A DNA stretch of 40,872 nucleotides from Bacteroidota bacterium (GTDB taxonomy: Bacteria; Bacteroidota; Ignavibacteria; SZUA-365). Location of the stretch: contig JAFGKR010000208.1 of assembly GCA_016928515.1 (NCBI GenBank), forward strand, positions 1 through 40,872, read 5' to 3'. A program made the translations under genes and the position numbers. Of this stretch, positions 7,553-17,429 are shown one piece after another. Every line of letters begins with the position of its first letter. Within the stretch, counting starts at the first letter, position 1. The notes under the pieces are model-generated. The model was given only the letters and a program-made list of their open reading frames with translations. It made no database searches and was not told where the DNA came from.

Positions 7553-10362
7553 TCCTGTGCGGCAACAGTGTCCGGAACCGCAGCGGGAGCCTCGCCTCGT
7601 TGCTTCAGCATTTCGTACAGACGAATCTGATCCTGCAGACCGGGATCCTGCGGATAATATGCGCGCAACTGCTCGAGCAGATCGATGGCCTTCTGGTATT
7701 CTCCGCCGCGTTCGTAATATCGCATCAGGAAGAAATAGCCTGACCGTGCGGTGGCATCCACGGTGGGATCCGCGTCGGCAAGCTTCGGGAGAAACCAGGC
7801 TTCGAGATCCTTCGCCAGCTCCATATAGGTCGTTGTGTCGCCGGCCATCAGGTAGAAATTGGCGAGATCCGTGCGCAGAGAGTTGTCGAAACGATGGTAC
7901 TCGGAAGGTATGACCTCTTCCATTTTCTTCAGCAGTGCTGTGGCACGTTCGGAATCGCCACGCTCCTCTGCGATATACTGCGAGAGTCCCATGTACAGCG
8001 CCCGGAAACTGAAGATCATCTTTGTGCTCGCTTCATCAAGATTGATTTCCGGATTGTTCAGTTCGCGGAACATGAAACCGAAAGCACGGTTGCTGTCAGG
8101 TTCCTGCCGCAGATTCATCAAATGCTTATAAGTGGATTCGATGTTCATGGCCTCGTAGTAACGCCCGCCTTGCCGCGGCAGTGATATCGGGGTCACCCGG
8201 GATGCGAGTCCCTCGACAATCATATGATCGTCGAGACCGATGCGGTCTTCCTGCGCGGTACTCAGCGCAAAGTAGATCGGCCGTGTGTTGAAATTCTTGG
8301 TCAGGATGTCCAGGATCAGCAGATCCTGAATGCGGATGCCCTTGTTGCCCGCAGGATCCGTGTACGACGCCTGCACGGTGAAGTCGAGGGAAGACGGCAG
8401 CGTGGCGCGGTTCTGCAGTTCGGGTACATCGGCAAGAGATGCCAGGTTGAATGACTCCCGATCGATGGGGATGCTGATCTTGCGTGGCTCCCACAGGATG
8501 GGCCGCAGGTCCTCGAGCTCCGCATCACTGTATGAAAGCGGGACTGTCTTTGCGCCATAGGGCTGTTCATTTTTCAGCTGCTTGCTGTACCATGGGGTAT
8601 TGAGCAGACTGAGGTTGACGACGCGAACGTCGCGGCGGATACCCGCGGAGTACTGCAGATACCACACCGGGAAGGTGTCGTTGTCGCCTCCCGTGAACAG
8701 GATCGCATCCTGATCGCAGCTTTGCAGCAGATTGTAGGCGTAATCGAACGCAACATAGTTGTAATGACGGTCGTGGGTGCGGTAATTCTGTGAGAGCATG
8801 TTGATCGGTGCAAGGACGAAGAGCAGCCCGGCAAGCGCCAGACCGACGGCTTCGTTCCTGCCGGTTTTGGTCAGGAGCCACTCGACAATCCCGTAGACAC
8901 CGAGGCCGGCCCAGAGCGCAAAGACATAAAACGAACCGACAAAAAAGTAGTCTCGCTCACGGACCTGGGGTTCCGCCATATTGAAATAGACCACCAATCC
9001 GAATCCCATGATGAAGAACAGCGCAGCCATCGCCGTGCCCGTCCGATAATCCTTGCGGAAGTGGTAGAACATGCCGATGAGTCCGAGCAGCAAGGGAATG
9101 GCATAATAGCGATTGGGATACCCCGGACTTTCCGACCAGTCTCCCACCTCCTGGAAATGGGCGACCGGTGCCCCCTGGATATCACCGGCACGTCCGACGA
9201 AGTTCCAGAGGAAATAGCGAAGATATATCTCCCCCATCTGGAACTTGAGAAAATATTCCATGTCCGATGAATACTTGGCGTACGAATTCAGATGTATCTG
9301 ATCCGGACTCCAGCGACGCGGAAAATACTGCACGTTCCTATCCATCTGCACGGTACGCGTGCGCTCGTCGAAGTTCGGTCCCTTCAGCAGCGGATACGTT
9401 CCGTACTGATCGCGGTTCAGATAGCTGTACAGACCTTCGAGTGTCGTCGGCGCGTTCTCATTCAGCGCCGGTTGCTGATTCGCGCGGATGGGGACGATGG
9501 CGTACGTGCTGTATCCGAGTGTGACAAGCAGAATCGCAAGTGATACCATGCGAAAATGCGGATGCAGATCCTTTTTTGCCACCACGGCGATCAATGCGGC
9601 GAGGACGAGGACGATCACATACCGCCCAACGTCACCGCTCAGCGTCTGCGGGATGTACTTCACAATACCCGGATAGATGACGGCGAAACCCAGGACCATG
9701 AGCAGCAACGCGATACTGAAACTCTTGAGTGTCATATCCTCGCGATGACGGTCACGGAAATAGATCAGGAAAAACACGAAGAAGATGGCGAGCAGTGACA
9801 AAAGATGTACACCAATGCTCAATCCGATGAGATACGCGATGAGGAGAAGAGAGCGTTCGGAATCGAACACACCGATATGGAAATACCACTCGATGGCAAT
9901 CCACACGACGATGGAGACGAAGAACATCCCGATGCCGTACACTTCCGCCTCGGAGGCGTTGAACCAGAACGTATCACTGAAGGAGAGAATGAGGGCACCG
10001 CTCGCGCTGGCCAGGATCATGCTCAGTGCAGCGATCGGGGACTGCGGATCGCCCTTCCACTGCCGCAGCAGACGCATGGATACGAGATAGACGAACAGAA
10101 CGGTCAGCGAACTCGAGAAGGTGGACATCAGATTCACGCGGAATCCCAGATCATCCGAGAAAGGGATCAGAGAAAGAACACGCCCGACCAGCTGGAAGAA
10201 CGGAGCGCCCGGGGGATGGGGCACCCCCATGGTGACCGCGGATGTGATGAATTCCCCCGCATCCCAGAACGAAATCGTGGGAGCGACCGTCATGAGGAAA
10301 ACGATCGTGGAAAAGAGAAAGACGGCTACAGCAGAAATACGATGCCAGAGATTGAAATTCAT
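7549..10362 (-). CDS. DUF2723 (GT117-type) multi-pass membrane protein with C-terminal TPR-like region
   Basis: [38 protein letters not shown] is the DUF2723 N-terminal signature; also [21 protein letters not shown] and [15 protein letters not shown]. 4-bp ATGA overlap with the downstream gene. Confidence 0.93.
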   Translation of the reverse strand: MNFNLWHRISAVAVFLFSTIVFLMTVAPTISFWDAGEFITSAVTMGVPHPPGAPFFQLVGRVLSLIPFSDDLGFRVNLMSTFSSSLTVLFVYLVSMRLLRQWKGDPQSPIAALSMILASASGALILSFSDTFWFNASEAEVYGIGMFFVSIVVWIAIEWYFHIGVFDSERSLLLIAYLIGLSIGVHLLSLLAIFFVFFLIYFRDRHREDMTLKSFSIALLLMVLGFAVIYPGIVKYIPQTLSGDVGRYVIVLVLAALIAVVAKKDLHPHFRMVSLAILLVTLGYSTYAIVPIRANQQPALNENAPTTLEGLYSYLNRDQYGTYPLLKGPNFDERTRTVQMDRNVQYFPRRWSPDQIHLNSYAKYSSDMEYFLKFQMGEIYLRYFLWNFVGRAGDIQGAPVAHFQEVGDWSESPGYPNRYYAIPLLLGLIGMFYHFRKDYRTGTAMAALFFIMGFGLVVYFNMAEPQVRERDYFFVGSFYVFALWAGLGVYGIVEWLLTKTGRNEAVGLALAGLLFVLAPINMLSQNYRTHDRHYNYVAFDYAYNLLQSCDQDAILFTGGDNDTFPVWYLQYSAGIRRDVRVVNLSLLNTPWYSKQLKNEQPYGAKTVPLSYSDAELEDLRPILWEPRKISIPIDRESFNLASLADVPELQNRATLPSSLDFTVQASYTDPAGNKGIRIQDLLILDILTKNFNTRPIYFALSTAQEDRIGLDDHMIVEGLASRVTPISLPRQGGRYYEAMNIESTYKHLMNLRQEPDSNRAFGFMFRELNNPEINLDEASTKMIFSFRALYMGLSQYIAEERGDSERATALLKKMEEVIPSEYHRFDNSLRTDLANFYLMAGDTTTYMELAKDLEAWFLPKLADADPTVDATARSGYFFLMRYYERGGEYQKAIDLLEQLRAYYPQDPGLQDQIRLYEMLKQRGEAPAAVPDTVAAQE

Positions 10363-10458
10363 GATTGTGTCTATCCTGATGATACGTGTCTGTCGTGGGA
10401 ATTCATCCGCCCCCGCAGCGCCGGCTGACGCAACACGGCGGAATATCGACGGGGCCTC

Positions 10459-10725
10459 CTATCCGGCAGCCTGCCCGGATTTCTTCGGCTTCATGATGAT
10501 GCCGACAGGTATGACCACGCAATAGCCGATAAAAAGGATGATCGGAGCAACGGTAACGGACAGTGGACTGACCGCGTCTCCCATGCTCATGACCAGGATG
10601 CCGAGAAAAACCACGGCGATACCGGCAACCAGGATGATGTAATTCAATCGCTGCGGGAGCTCGGCCTCAGGGACGGCCTGCAGCTTCTTTCTTGCTCCCT
10701 TTCGTCTTTTCTGCACCTTCGCCAT
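10459..10725 (-). CDS. Small two-TM protein, DUF3098-like
   Basis: 88 aa with basic N-terminus and two hydrophobic segments; similarity to DUF3098 is from memory. Confidence 0.65.
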   Translation of the reverse strand: MAKVQKRRKGARKKLQAVPEAELPQRLNYIILVAGIAVVFLGILVMSMGDAVSPLSVTVAPIILFIGYCVVIPVGIIMKPKKSGQAAG

Positions 10726-10798
10726 GCTATGACTCCGTTCGTGAAATTGGTATATCGTTGATCAAACACGAAAAATACGAAACTTGCAGGGAAAATCG

Positions 10799-11482
10799 CT
10801 ACGCTTCCGGGAGAAGTTTTCCCTCGTGGAGACGCCATGTGGCATTCGCCCGGGCGGCCAGTTCTGCATCATGTGTGACGATAACAAAGGTCTGCCCGTG
10901 ATCCTTCGCGAGCCCCCAGAGAAGCTCGTGCAACCGGGCGGCATTCTCTTCATCGAGATTTCCCGATGGTTCGTCCGCCAGCACAATGCGGGGATGGTTT
11001 ACCAGGGCACGCGCAACAGCGACACGCTGCTGCTCTCCACCGGACAGTTCGGATGGACGGGCATCAGCACGATGCATCACGTGCACGGTTTCGAGCAGCT
11101 CGTCCGCGCGTCGCTGCGCCTCGACGAGTGAGAGACCGGCAATCATCGCTGGAATGGCGACGTTCTCCCGCGCGGTGAACTCCGGCAGGAGATGATGAAA
11201 CTGGAACACAAAACCCATTCTGCTGTTGCGGAAGCCCGCCAGTGCATGATCGTCCATACCAAACAGATCCTGCCCGTCAAGAAGCACGCTTCCGCTGTCC
11301 GGACGATCCAGCGCTCCGATGATATGCAGCAGGGTGCTCTTTCCCGTGCCTGAGGCACCGATGATGGCAACCACCTGACCTTCCTCGACATCCATGGATG
11401 CCCCGCGCAGCACGGTGAGCGTGCGGTCTGCGCCGGTGGGATAGGATTTCGTGATATCGCGGATCTGTACGACGTTCTTCAT
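10799..11482 (-). CDS. lolD: ABC transporter ATP-binding protein, LolD-type
   Basis: Walker A IGASGTGKSTLLH, signature LSGGEQQRVAVARAL, Walker B IVLADEPSGNLD; next to LolC/E-type permeases. Confidence 0.9.
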   Translation of the reverse strand: MKNVVQIRDITKSYPTGADRTLTVLRGASMDVEEGQVVAIIGASGTGKSTLLHIIGALDRPDSGSVLLDGQDLFGMDDHALAGFRNSRMGFVFQFHHLLPEFTARENVAIPAMIAGLSLVEAQRRADELLETVHVMHRADARPSELSGGEQQRVAVARALVNHPRIVLADEPSGNLDEENAARLHELLWGLAKDHGQTFVIVTHDAELAARANATWRLHEGKLLPEA

Positions 11483-11491
11483 GGAATTCTA

Positions 11492-11635
11492 CTATTTCGT
11501 GATGTACCGCAAGGATGGGTAGCTGTTTGGAGCAACGTATTTGTTGATGTGCGGATTCGGGAATCCACGGGCGGATTCATGAATCAACCGTACAGGCATG
11601 TGTTTGACGTATGGGAATGTGTTTTGATCCGTCAT
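11492..11635 (-). CDS. Candidate 47-aa small protein between lolC and lolD
   Basis: MTDQNTFPYVKHMPVRLIHESARGFPNPHINKYVAPNSYPSLRYITK. ATG overlaps the permease stop as ATGA; the TAG is just before lolD. No homology known to me. Confidence 0.35.
   Translation of the reverse strand: MTDQNTFPYVKHMPVRLIHESARGFPNPHINKYVAPNSYPSLRYITK
11551..11590. promoter_or_regulatory. Two tandem 20-bp palindromic units
   Basis: GCGGATTCGGGAATCCACGG then GCGGATTCATGAATCAACCG. Dyads GGATTC-GG-GAATCC and GATTCATGAATC (perfect) have centres 20 bp apart. Confidence 0.5.
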
Positions 11636-12849
11636 TCCCATCGTACCGCGTCGATTATTTCTACATTCCGTGCGCGGCGGGCCGGGAACCATGCTGCGAG
11701 CAGGCAGAGTCCGAACGTCCCGGCAACGATGAGTGCGATGTCCGGCAAGCGGATTTCCACCGGTATGGCGGGAATGATGAACATCGCATCGAGACGGAAC
11801 AATCCGAATTCCGCCTGCAGCCAGGTGATCAGCAGACCGATCACGAGACCGGCCGCGACACCGATGGCTCCGATCCAGACGCCCTCGATGAGGAAAAGAC
11901 GCTGAATCCTCCGCGACGGCATGCCGACCGTACGGAGAATGCCGATATCCCGTCGCTTCTCGAGCACGAGCATGGTCAGGGATGCCAGGATGTTGAAAAC
12001 CGCGACCGCAATAATGATTCCCAGTAAAATGAAGGCGCTCCAGCGCTCGATCGCCATGACGGAATACAGATCTCCGTGCAGATCATACCACGTCAGGACG
12101 TTCCACCCCGGTCCGATGGCCTCCTGCAGCGTGCGCTGCATCTGTTTGCTGTCGTCGATGTCCTCCAGCCGCAGCTCGAAACCGGTGATATGTCCCCTCA
12201 TGCGGAACAGCGTTTGAGCATCTTCGAGGGAAAGAAAGGCATACGCGCCGTCATAGACCTTGTTCTGGGACCGGTAGATCCCCGTGACCGGACAGCGCAG
12301 TACGGTCGGGGCTACGTACTGAGTGAGCATGTTCTCCATGCCGGCAGGACTGTACAGCAGCAGCGTGTCGCCAACCAGCACGCGGAGCTCATCCGCGAGG
12401 CCTTCCCCCAGCACGATGCCATTGTCCTGTGAGAAGCGGAAATCTCCGAGCACGATTTTTTCGCCGACACGCGATACCTCGGCCAGGCTGTCGGGAGGGA
12501 CGCCCTTGATCCAGACGAACTGCGAATTCCCGTTGACCATCGCCATGGCCTTGCGCTGGATGAAGGGAGACAGCCCTGTAATGCCATCCTTCTCGCGGAG
12601 CAGCGTACGCACCGCTTCCGCGTCCTTCCCCTCGCTGCGCGGAATGCGTTCCACCTTGAGATGCGGATCGAAATCCTGCAGGATGGACGTCACCAGTCCG
12701 TTGAATCCGTTGAACACCGACATCACGACGATCAATGCGGCAACACCGAACATGATCCCGAGCGTCGCGAGCAGCGAGATGATGTTGATGAAACTGAAGC
12801 GCTTTTTTCCGTACAGGTATCGGCGCGCGATGAAGGATTCTACGGTCAT
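11632..12849 (-). CDS. lolC: LolC/LolE-type FtsX-family ABC permease
   Basis: MTVESFIARRYLYGKKRFSFINIISLLATLGIMFGVAALIVVMSVFNGF...; C-terminal FtsX-type region LEKRRDIGILRTVGMPSRRIQRLFLIEGVWIG. Confidence 0.85.
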   Translation of the reverse strand: MTVESFIARRYLYGKKRFSFINIISLLATLGIMFGVAALIVVMSVFNGFNGLVTSILQDFDPHLKVERIPRSEGKDAEAVRTLLREKDGITGLSPFIQRKAMAMVNGNSQFVWIKGVPPDSLAEVSRVGEKIVLGDFRFSQDNGIVLGEGLADELRVLVGDTLLLYSPAGMENMLTQYVAPTVLRCPVTGIYRSQNKVYDGAYAFLSLEDAQTLFRMRGHITGFELRLEDIDDSKQMQRTLQEAIGPGWNVLTWYDLHGDLYSVMAIERWSAFILLGIIIAVAVFNILASLTMLVLEKRRDIGILRTVGMPSRRIQRLFLIEGVWIGAIGVAAGLVIGLLITWLQAEFGLFRLDAMFIIPAIPVEIRLPDIALIVAGTFGLCLLAAWFPARRARNVEIIDAVRWE

Positions 12850-12852
12850 GCG

Positions 12853-14067
12853 TCAGTGATAACGGATGGAACGGATAGGATCGAGCCGTGCGGCAAGCGC
12901 TGCGGGGATGAGGGATGACAACAGCGCGAGCAGCACACCCGCGGCGGAGACCCCTGCGAACACAGTCAGGGTCATGTGAATGGGCACGGTCGTCATGAAG
13001 TAAACATCCTGCGGCAGGCTGAAAAACTGTAATTCCTGCTGAGCCAAGCTGAACCCGAACGCGAGCGCCGCACCGATCAGTACTCCGGCCGTGCCGATGA
13101 AAACACCCTGCATCAGGAAAATGCGTCGGATATGCCGGCGCGATGCTCCCATGGCCAGCAGGATACCGATGTACGACGTTTTTTCGATGACGAAGAGCAG
13201 CAGCGTGGCGATCACGTTGAAGACGGAAATGACGATCAAGGAACCGACGACGATCGGGATCAGTTCCTGCTGCAGGTCGATCCAGACGAAAAGATGCCGG
13301 TAGAGCGAAAACACCGACCGTGGATCGTACGGGTAACCGATTTCTGTCTGTATGCGGTCGACCGTTTCCTCCACCGTCGCGACGTCCCGGCAAAGCACAT
13401 CATACCCGTTGATGCTACCGGGCAACCCGAAGGTCCGTTGTGCCGTTCCCAGCGAAGTGAAGACATAAATGTCATCGAGATACTCCGCCATACCGGTTTC
13501 ATAAATCCCACGGATCGTGCACTGCACTTTGGGAGCGTGATAGATGTCGGTGAAATCGGTGACGCCGAGCAACAGCATGCGGTCGCCGACGCGCAGGTTG
13601 AGCTTGTCGGCGAGGCGCTTCCCGATAACGATGGAGTGGCGATCATCCACGGGTCCCAGTGTATAGGATCCTGCGACAAGCTTGTCGGCGATGCGGGAGA
13701 GGTCCCGCGCGGAATCGAGTCCCTTTACCCGTACTCCTTCGATGTCGTCGCGAGTGACGACGAGCGCTTCGCGTTCGAGAAAGGGTCCTGCCTGCGCGAC
13801 GTTCTGCACGGCCCGGAGTTTCTTCAGCGTTGCGGGTTCGGCGGTCACGACACCGTTGCGAAACACGTTGACCTGGATATGCGCCGAAAAGCCGATGAGA
13901 TTGGAACGCAGCTCCCGCTCGAAGCCATCGAGGATGGTGAAGGCGATGATGAGTGCGGCGGTGCCGATGGCGACGCTGCCGATGGCGACAGCGGTCATGA
14001 AGGAAAGGAAACGGCTCAGATTCCGTTTCCGCAGGTAGCGCAGCGCTATGAAAGATGCAAAAGACAT
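12853..14067 (-). CDS. lolE: LolC/LolE-type FtsX-family ABC permease (second copy)
   Basis: MSFASFIALRYLRKRNLSRFLSFMTAVAIGSVAIGTAALIIAFTILDGF...; FtsX-type region IEKTSYIGILLAMGASRRHIRRIFLMQGVFIGTAG. The C versus E assignment is arbitrary. Confidence 0.85.
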   Translation of the reverse strand: MSFASFIALRYLRKRNLSRFLSFMTAVAIGSVAIGTAALIIAFTILDGFERELRSNLIGFSAHIQVNVFRNGVVTAEPATLKKLRAVQNVAQAGPFLEREALVVTRDDIEGVRVKGLDSARDLSRIADKLVAGSYTLGPVDDRHSIVIGKRLADKLNLRVGDRMLLLGVTDFTDIYHAPKVQCTIRGIYETGMAEYLDDIYVFTSLGTAQRTFGLPGSINGYDVLCRDVATVEETVDRIQTEIGYPYDPRSVFSLYRHLFVWIDLQQELIPIVVGSLIVISVFNVIATLLLFVIEKTSYIGILLAMGASRRHIRRIFLMQGVFIGTAGVLIGAALAFGFSLAQQELQFFSLPQDVYFMTTVPIHMTLTVFAGVSAAGVLLALLSSLIPAALAARLDPIRSIRYH

Positions 14068-14088
14068 GCAGAGGATGTGTGCCCCGCC

Positions 14089-15211
14089 CTATGTCGGCAT
14101 GGAAGCCACGGCGTTGCCGAACTGCAGCAGGTAGGCCTGGGCAAACGCTTCGAGATCTCCGTCCATGACGGACTGCACGTTGCTTGTTTCCGCCCCGGTG
14201 CGGTGATCCTTGACCATGTTGTAGGGATGAAACACATACGAGCGGATCTGACTTCCCCACTCGATTTTCTTCTTGCTGTCTTCGATCGACGCCAGGCGGT
14301 TTGCCTCTTTCTCACGCTCGAGCTGATACAGACGCGATTGCAGCAACTTCATCGCAGTGGCACGGTTCTGATGCTGCGAGCGTTCCTGCTGGCAGGCGAC
14401 CACGATACCGGTCGGCACATGTGTGATGCGGACCGCCGTCTCGACCTTGTTGACATTCTGTCCACCCTTCCCACCGCTGCGGAAGGTGTCGACTTTCAGA
14501 TCCGAGGAATTGATTTCGATCTCGATTTCATCGTCGATCTCCGGATATACGAAAACGGAGGCGAAGCTGGTATGCCTCCGTTTTGCCGAGTCGAAAGGCG
14601 ATATGCGCACGAGACGGTGCACGCCGATTTCCGATTTGAGATAGCCGTACGCGTATGGTCCTTTCACTTCGAACGTCGCGCTCTTGATCCCCGCTCCCTC
14701 GCCTTCGAGTTCGTCGACGAGCAGCACCTCATAGCCACGGCGTTCGCAGTAGCGCAGGTACATGCGGTAGAGCATTTCCGCCCAGTCCTGCGATTCGGTG
14801 CCGCCGGCACCGGAGTGAATGGTGACGATGGCGTTGCGCCGGTCATCCTCACCCGAGAGCATGTTCTTGAACTCGAGTTCCCCGAGCAGGCGTTCGAGAT
14901 CCTTGAGTTCAGAAGCGATTTCCTCCCCGAGGGCTTCGTCCTTTGACTCCTCGGCGAGCTCCACGAGCGCATTGAAGTCCCCGGTTTTCCGATCCACTTC
15001 GTCCCAGAGTTCCACCCACTCCTTGCGCACGGAGATTTCCTGCATCACCTTCTGCGCCTGTATGTTGTCATCCCAGAAACCCGGGGCGTGGGTTTTCCCC
15101 TCGTAATCCGCTATCTCCGATTTCTTGGTGTCGATGTCAAAGATACCCCCGGAGATCGTGGACGCGTTTACGGATTTCGTTTCCCTTGCTTTGGAATTCT
15201 TCGAACATCAT
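14089..15211 (-). CDS. prfB: Peptide chain release factor 2, expressed by programmed +1 frameshift at in-frame TGA (15137-15139)
   Basis: Zero frame [27 protein letters not shown] (15137-15211), then +1 frame [15 protein letters not shown]... into the 319-aa ORF with [40 protein letters not shown] and the RF2-type S-P-F context. Confidence 0.96.
15136..15152 (-). promoter_or_regulatory. prfB +1 frameshift signal CCGGGGGTATCTTTGAC
   Basis: Nearly identical to E. coli AGGGGGTATCTTTGAC: internal SD-like GGGGG, slippery CTT, TGA, C. Confidence 0.95.
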
Positions 15212-15215
15212 CGGT

Positions 15216-15455
15216 TTATCCTTCAAGACAGTACAATGATTCAATGGATGAAAAACGGTGTGACCGGGGAAAACGCCGGCGACGCAGACGGCGTCGTCGG
15301 ACGGGCATGACGTACTCGACTGCTGTGCGATCAACGCGCACGGACGAGGTGTTGACCCCCGGATCGAATGACAGCATGAAGACCAGGAAAAGCACCAGAA
15401 GGAGCTTCCGCAGACGGAACTCACCGCCGATATTGTCAAACTGCCCTGTCGCCAT
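15216..15455 (-). CDS. Candidate 79-aa single-TM, Arg-rich small protein between phoH and prfB
   Basis: MATGQFDNIGGEFRLRKLLLVLFLVFMLSFDPGVNTSSVRVDRTAVEYVMPVRRRRLRRRRFPRSHRFSSIESLYCLEG. Starts inside the phoH end and stops 4 bp before the prfB ATG. Confidence 0.45.
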   Translation of the reverse strand: MATGQFDNIGGEFRLRKLLLVLFLVFMLSFDPGVNTSSVRVDRTAVEYVMPVRRRRLRRRRFPRSHRFSSIESLYCLEG

Positions 15456-16455
15456 GGTAGCGTTCGTATGCATCGATAATATCCATGACCAGGCGGTGCC
15501 GCACCACGTCGGTCTTGTCGAGATATACGAATCCCACGCCTTCGACGCCGCTGAGAACGTCCCGGATTTCGACCAGTCCGCTGGCGGTTTTCGCCGGCAG
15601 GTCGATCTGGGTGATATCTCCCGTGATGATTGCACGGGAGTTCGCACCTATGCGTGTGAGAAACATTTTCATCTGTATGGAGGTTGCGTTCTGTGCCTCG
15701 TCGAGAATGATGAACGCGTTGTTGAGCGTCCGCCCACGCATATAAGCCAACGGCACGATCTCGATGGTACGACGCTCGATCGAGGCTTTGAGCTTTTCCG
15801 CCGGAATCATGTCATCCAGCGCGTCATAGAGCGGTCGCAGGTAGGGATCGATTTTCTCGCGAAAATCTCCGGGCAGGAAGCCCAGGCTTTCCCCCGCCTC
15901 CACTGCCGGCCGCGCCAGGACAATTTTCAGCACCTCGTGCTTGCGCAGCGACGCAACGGCCGCAGCCACGGCGAGATAGGTTTTTCCCGTCCCTGCCGGT
16001 CCGATGGCGAACACGATATCATTTGCTTTGATTGACCTCAGATAATTGATCTGTCCCGGCGTCCGCGCCTTGATATAGTCCTTCTTTGCATAGAGGATGA
16101 CATTATCCAATTCTTCGGGACTGAGTTCGGGCGTCGCGCCGCCGGTCATGATGTCGATGACGGTGTGCACGTCGCGCTCGGAAAGTGAATCGGTCTTGTT
16201 GACAATGAAGACCAGTTCCCTCAGTACTTTCTCGATCTGGTCGACGATCGCATCCTCGCCGCGGATCATGATACTTTCACCGCGGGCGACGATCACCGCC
16301 TCGAAGCGTTCTTCGAGGATGCGCAGGTGCGCGTCGTTGAAACCGTAGAGAACGACCGGGTTCGTCCCGTCGATCCGAATGCGCTTTTCTATTTCCAAAC
16401 ACACTCCACTGCCTGTGACACCGTCGTCGATCCGATTTCCGCGTCCCGTCATCAC
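15436..16455 (-). CDS. phoH: PhoH family ATPase
   Basis: IVFAIGPAGTGKTYLAVAAAVASLRKHEVLKIVLARPAVEAGESLGFLPGDFREKIDPYLRPLYDAL...RTLNNAFIILDEAQNAT; typical PhoH motifs. The start may be internal. Confidence 0.94.
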   Translation of the reverse strand: MMTGRGNRIDDGVTGSGVCLEIEKRIRIDGTNPVVLYGFNDAHLRILEERFEAVIVARGESIMIRGEDAIVDQIEKVLRELVFIVNKTDSLSERDVHTVIDIMTGGATPELSPEELDNVILYAKKDYIKARTPGQINYLRSIKANDIVFAIGPAGTGKTYLAVAAAVASLRKHEVLKIVLARPAVEAGESLGFLPGDFREKIDPYLRPLYDALDDMIPAEKLKASIERRTIEIVPLAYMRGRTLNNAFIILDEAQNATSIQMKMFLTRIGANSRAIITGDITQIDLPAKTASGLVEIRDVLSGVEGVGFVYLDKTDVVRHRLVMDIIDAYERYHGDRAV

Positions 16456-16462
16456 AAAGGAA

Positions 16463-16505
16463 ACGGAAAAACCCTTACATCATATTAATGTAAGGGTTTT
16501 TCCGT
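16463..16505. terminator. Bidirectional rho-independent terminator
   Basis: Perfect 18-bp inverted repeat ACGGAAAAACCCTTACAT / ATGTAAGGGTTTTTCCGT with 7-nt loop; A/T tracts on both sides; lies 3' of the LysM gene. Confidence 0.88.
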
Positions 16506-16584
16506 AAAAACGTGGTGTTCAAAGCCGGTAGCATCGGAAACGGATGCTCTTCGTCTTTGTTCTGTCGATACCGGAACGCGCCGA

Positions 16585-17379
16585 TTATTTGTTCACGTTC
16601 TCCGGAGATACTCCGGTGTCGGTTGTGCCGCCCATTTCCGCTTCGCGTTTCTGGCGATAGTAACGGCGGGCTGCACTTTCCTCTTCCGGCGTCAACGGCG
16701 CCGGTGCGGGGATCTTCAGAACCTGACCCGGATAAATCAGATCCGGATTCTTGATCTGCTCGCGATTCTTCTGCCAGATTTTTGGCCACTTGAATGCGTC
16801 GCCGTAGATGTCCGGCTTTTTCGCGATGTTCCACAGGCAGTCGCGGTCACGCGACCAGGTACCGACGACGTAGGTCTTCTCGGCACGGCTCAGCGTTTCG
16901 CGCAGCGTGCGGATATTCTCACCCATGCGCTGGATGCGATCATAGAACGCCGGTAGCAGGCTGATTTTGTTTCCGGAAAGATTCTTGAATTCCTCCTCGG
17001 CCTCGTCGACCTCAGCCTTGCGGGCGAGCAGGTCCATCGGGGACAGCCGAAGCAGTTCGGCGATCTTGTTCTCGTTGCGCTTCAGGCGCGCTTCGAACGC
17101 ATCGACATCCTGACGGGTGGCGCCGACGAGCGCATACAGCTCATCGATGCATTTCTCGTAATCATCCTGTTTCTGCTTGAGAACCTTGTTCTTCTCTTCG
17201 AGCTGTTTGTCCAGCGCATCCTGCTGCCGCTTCAATTCGGTGGAGCGCTTCTCGAGCTGCTGGATCTTTTGTACTGCCTGCTCCTCGGTCATTTCCTCCT
17301 GCTGGGCGAACGCGGCACTGCCCGCCATCAGGAACAATCCGAGTGCGATGGTCAGCACGGAAATGCGATTCCATTTCAT
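16585..17379 (-). CDS. Exported coiled-coil LysM-domain protein
   Basis: Signal peptide MKWNRISVLTIALGLFLMAGSAAFAQQ, long coiled coil, C-terminal LysM (WSRDRDCLWNIAKKPDIYGDAFKWPKIWQKNREQIKNPDLIYPGQVLKIP). RBS GAGGAGAAATATTATG. Start set at 17379. Confidence 0.88.
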   Translation of the reverse strand: MKWNRISVLTIALGLFLMAGSAAFAQQEEMTEEQAVQKIQQLEKRSTELKRQQDALDKQLEEKNKVLKQKQDDYEKCIDELYALVGATRQDVDAFEARLKRNENKIAELLRLSPMDLLARKAEVDEAEEEFKNLSGNKISLLPAFYDRIQRMGENIRTLRETLSRAEKTYVVGTWSRDRDCLWNIAKKPDIYGDAFKWPKIWQKNREQIKNPDLIYPGQVLKIPAPAPLTPEEESAARRYYRQKREAEMGGTTDTGVSPENVNK

Positions 17380-17429
17380 AATATTTCTCCTCGCTTGTAC
17401 GATTGTTTCTAGAGACGTGACGGTGGACA

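Noticed and set aside
13132-14946. 604-aa plus-strand ORF
   Set aside because: In exact codon-opposite register with lolE and prfB (start differs from their frame by a multiple of 3). Long antisense ORFs arise there because GC-rich genes avoid TTA/CTA/TCA codons; the product is low-complexity D/H/R/Q-rich.
14089-15139. prfB as a pseudogene broken by an in-frame stop
   Set aside because: The TGA sits in a canonical programmed frameshift signal and both frames are otherwise intact.
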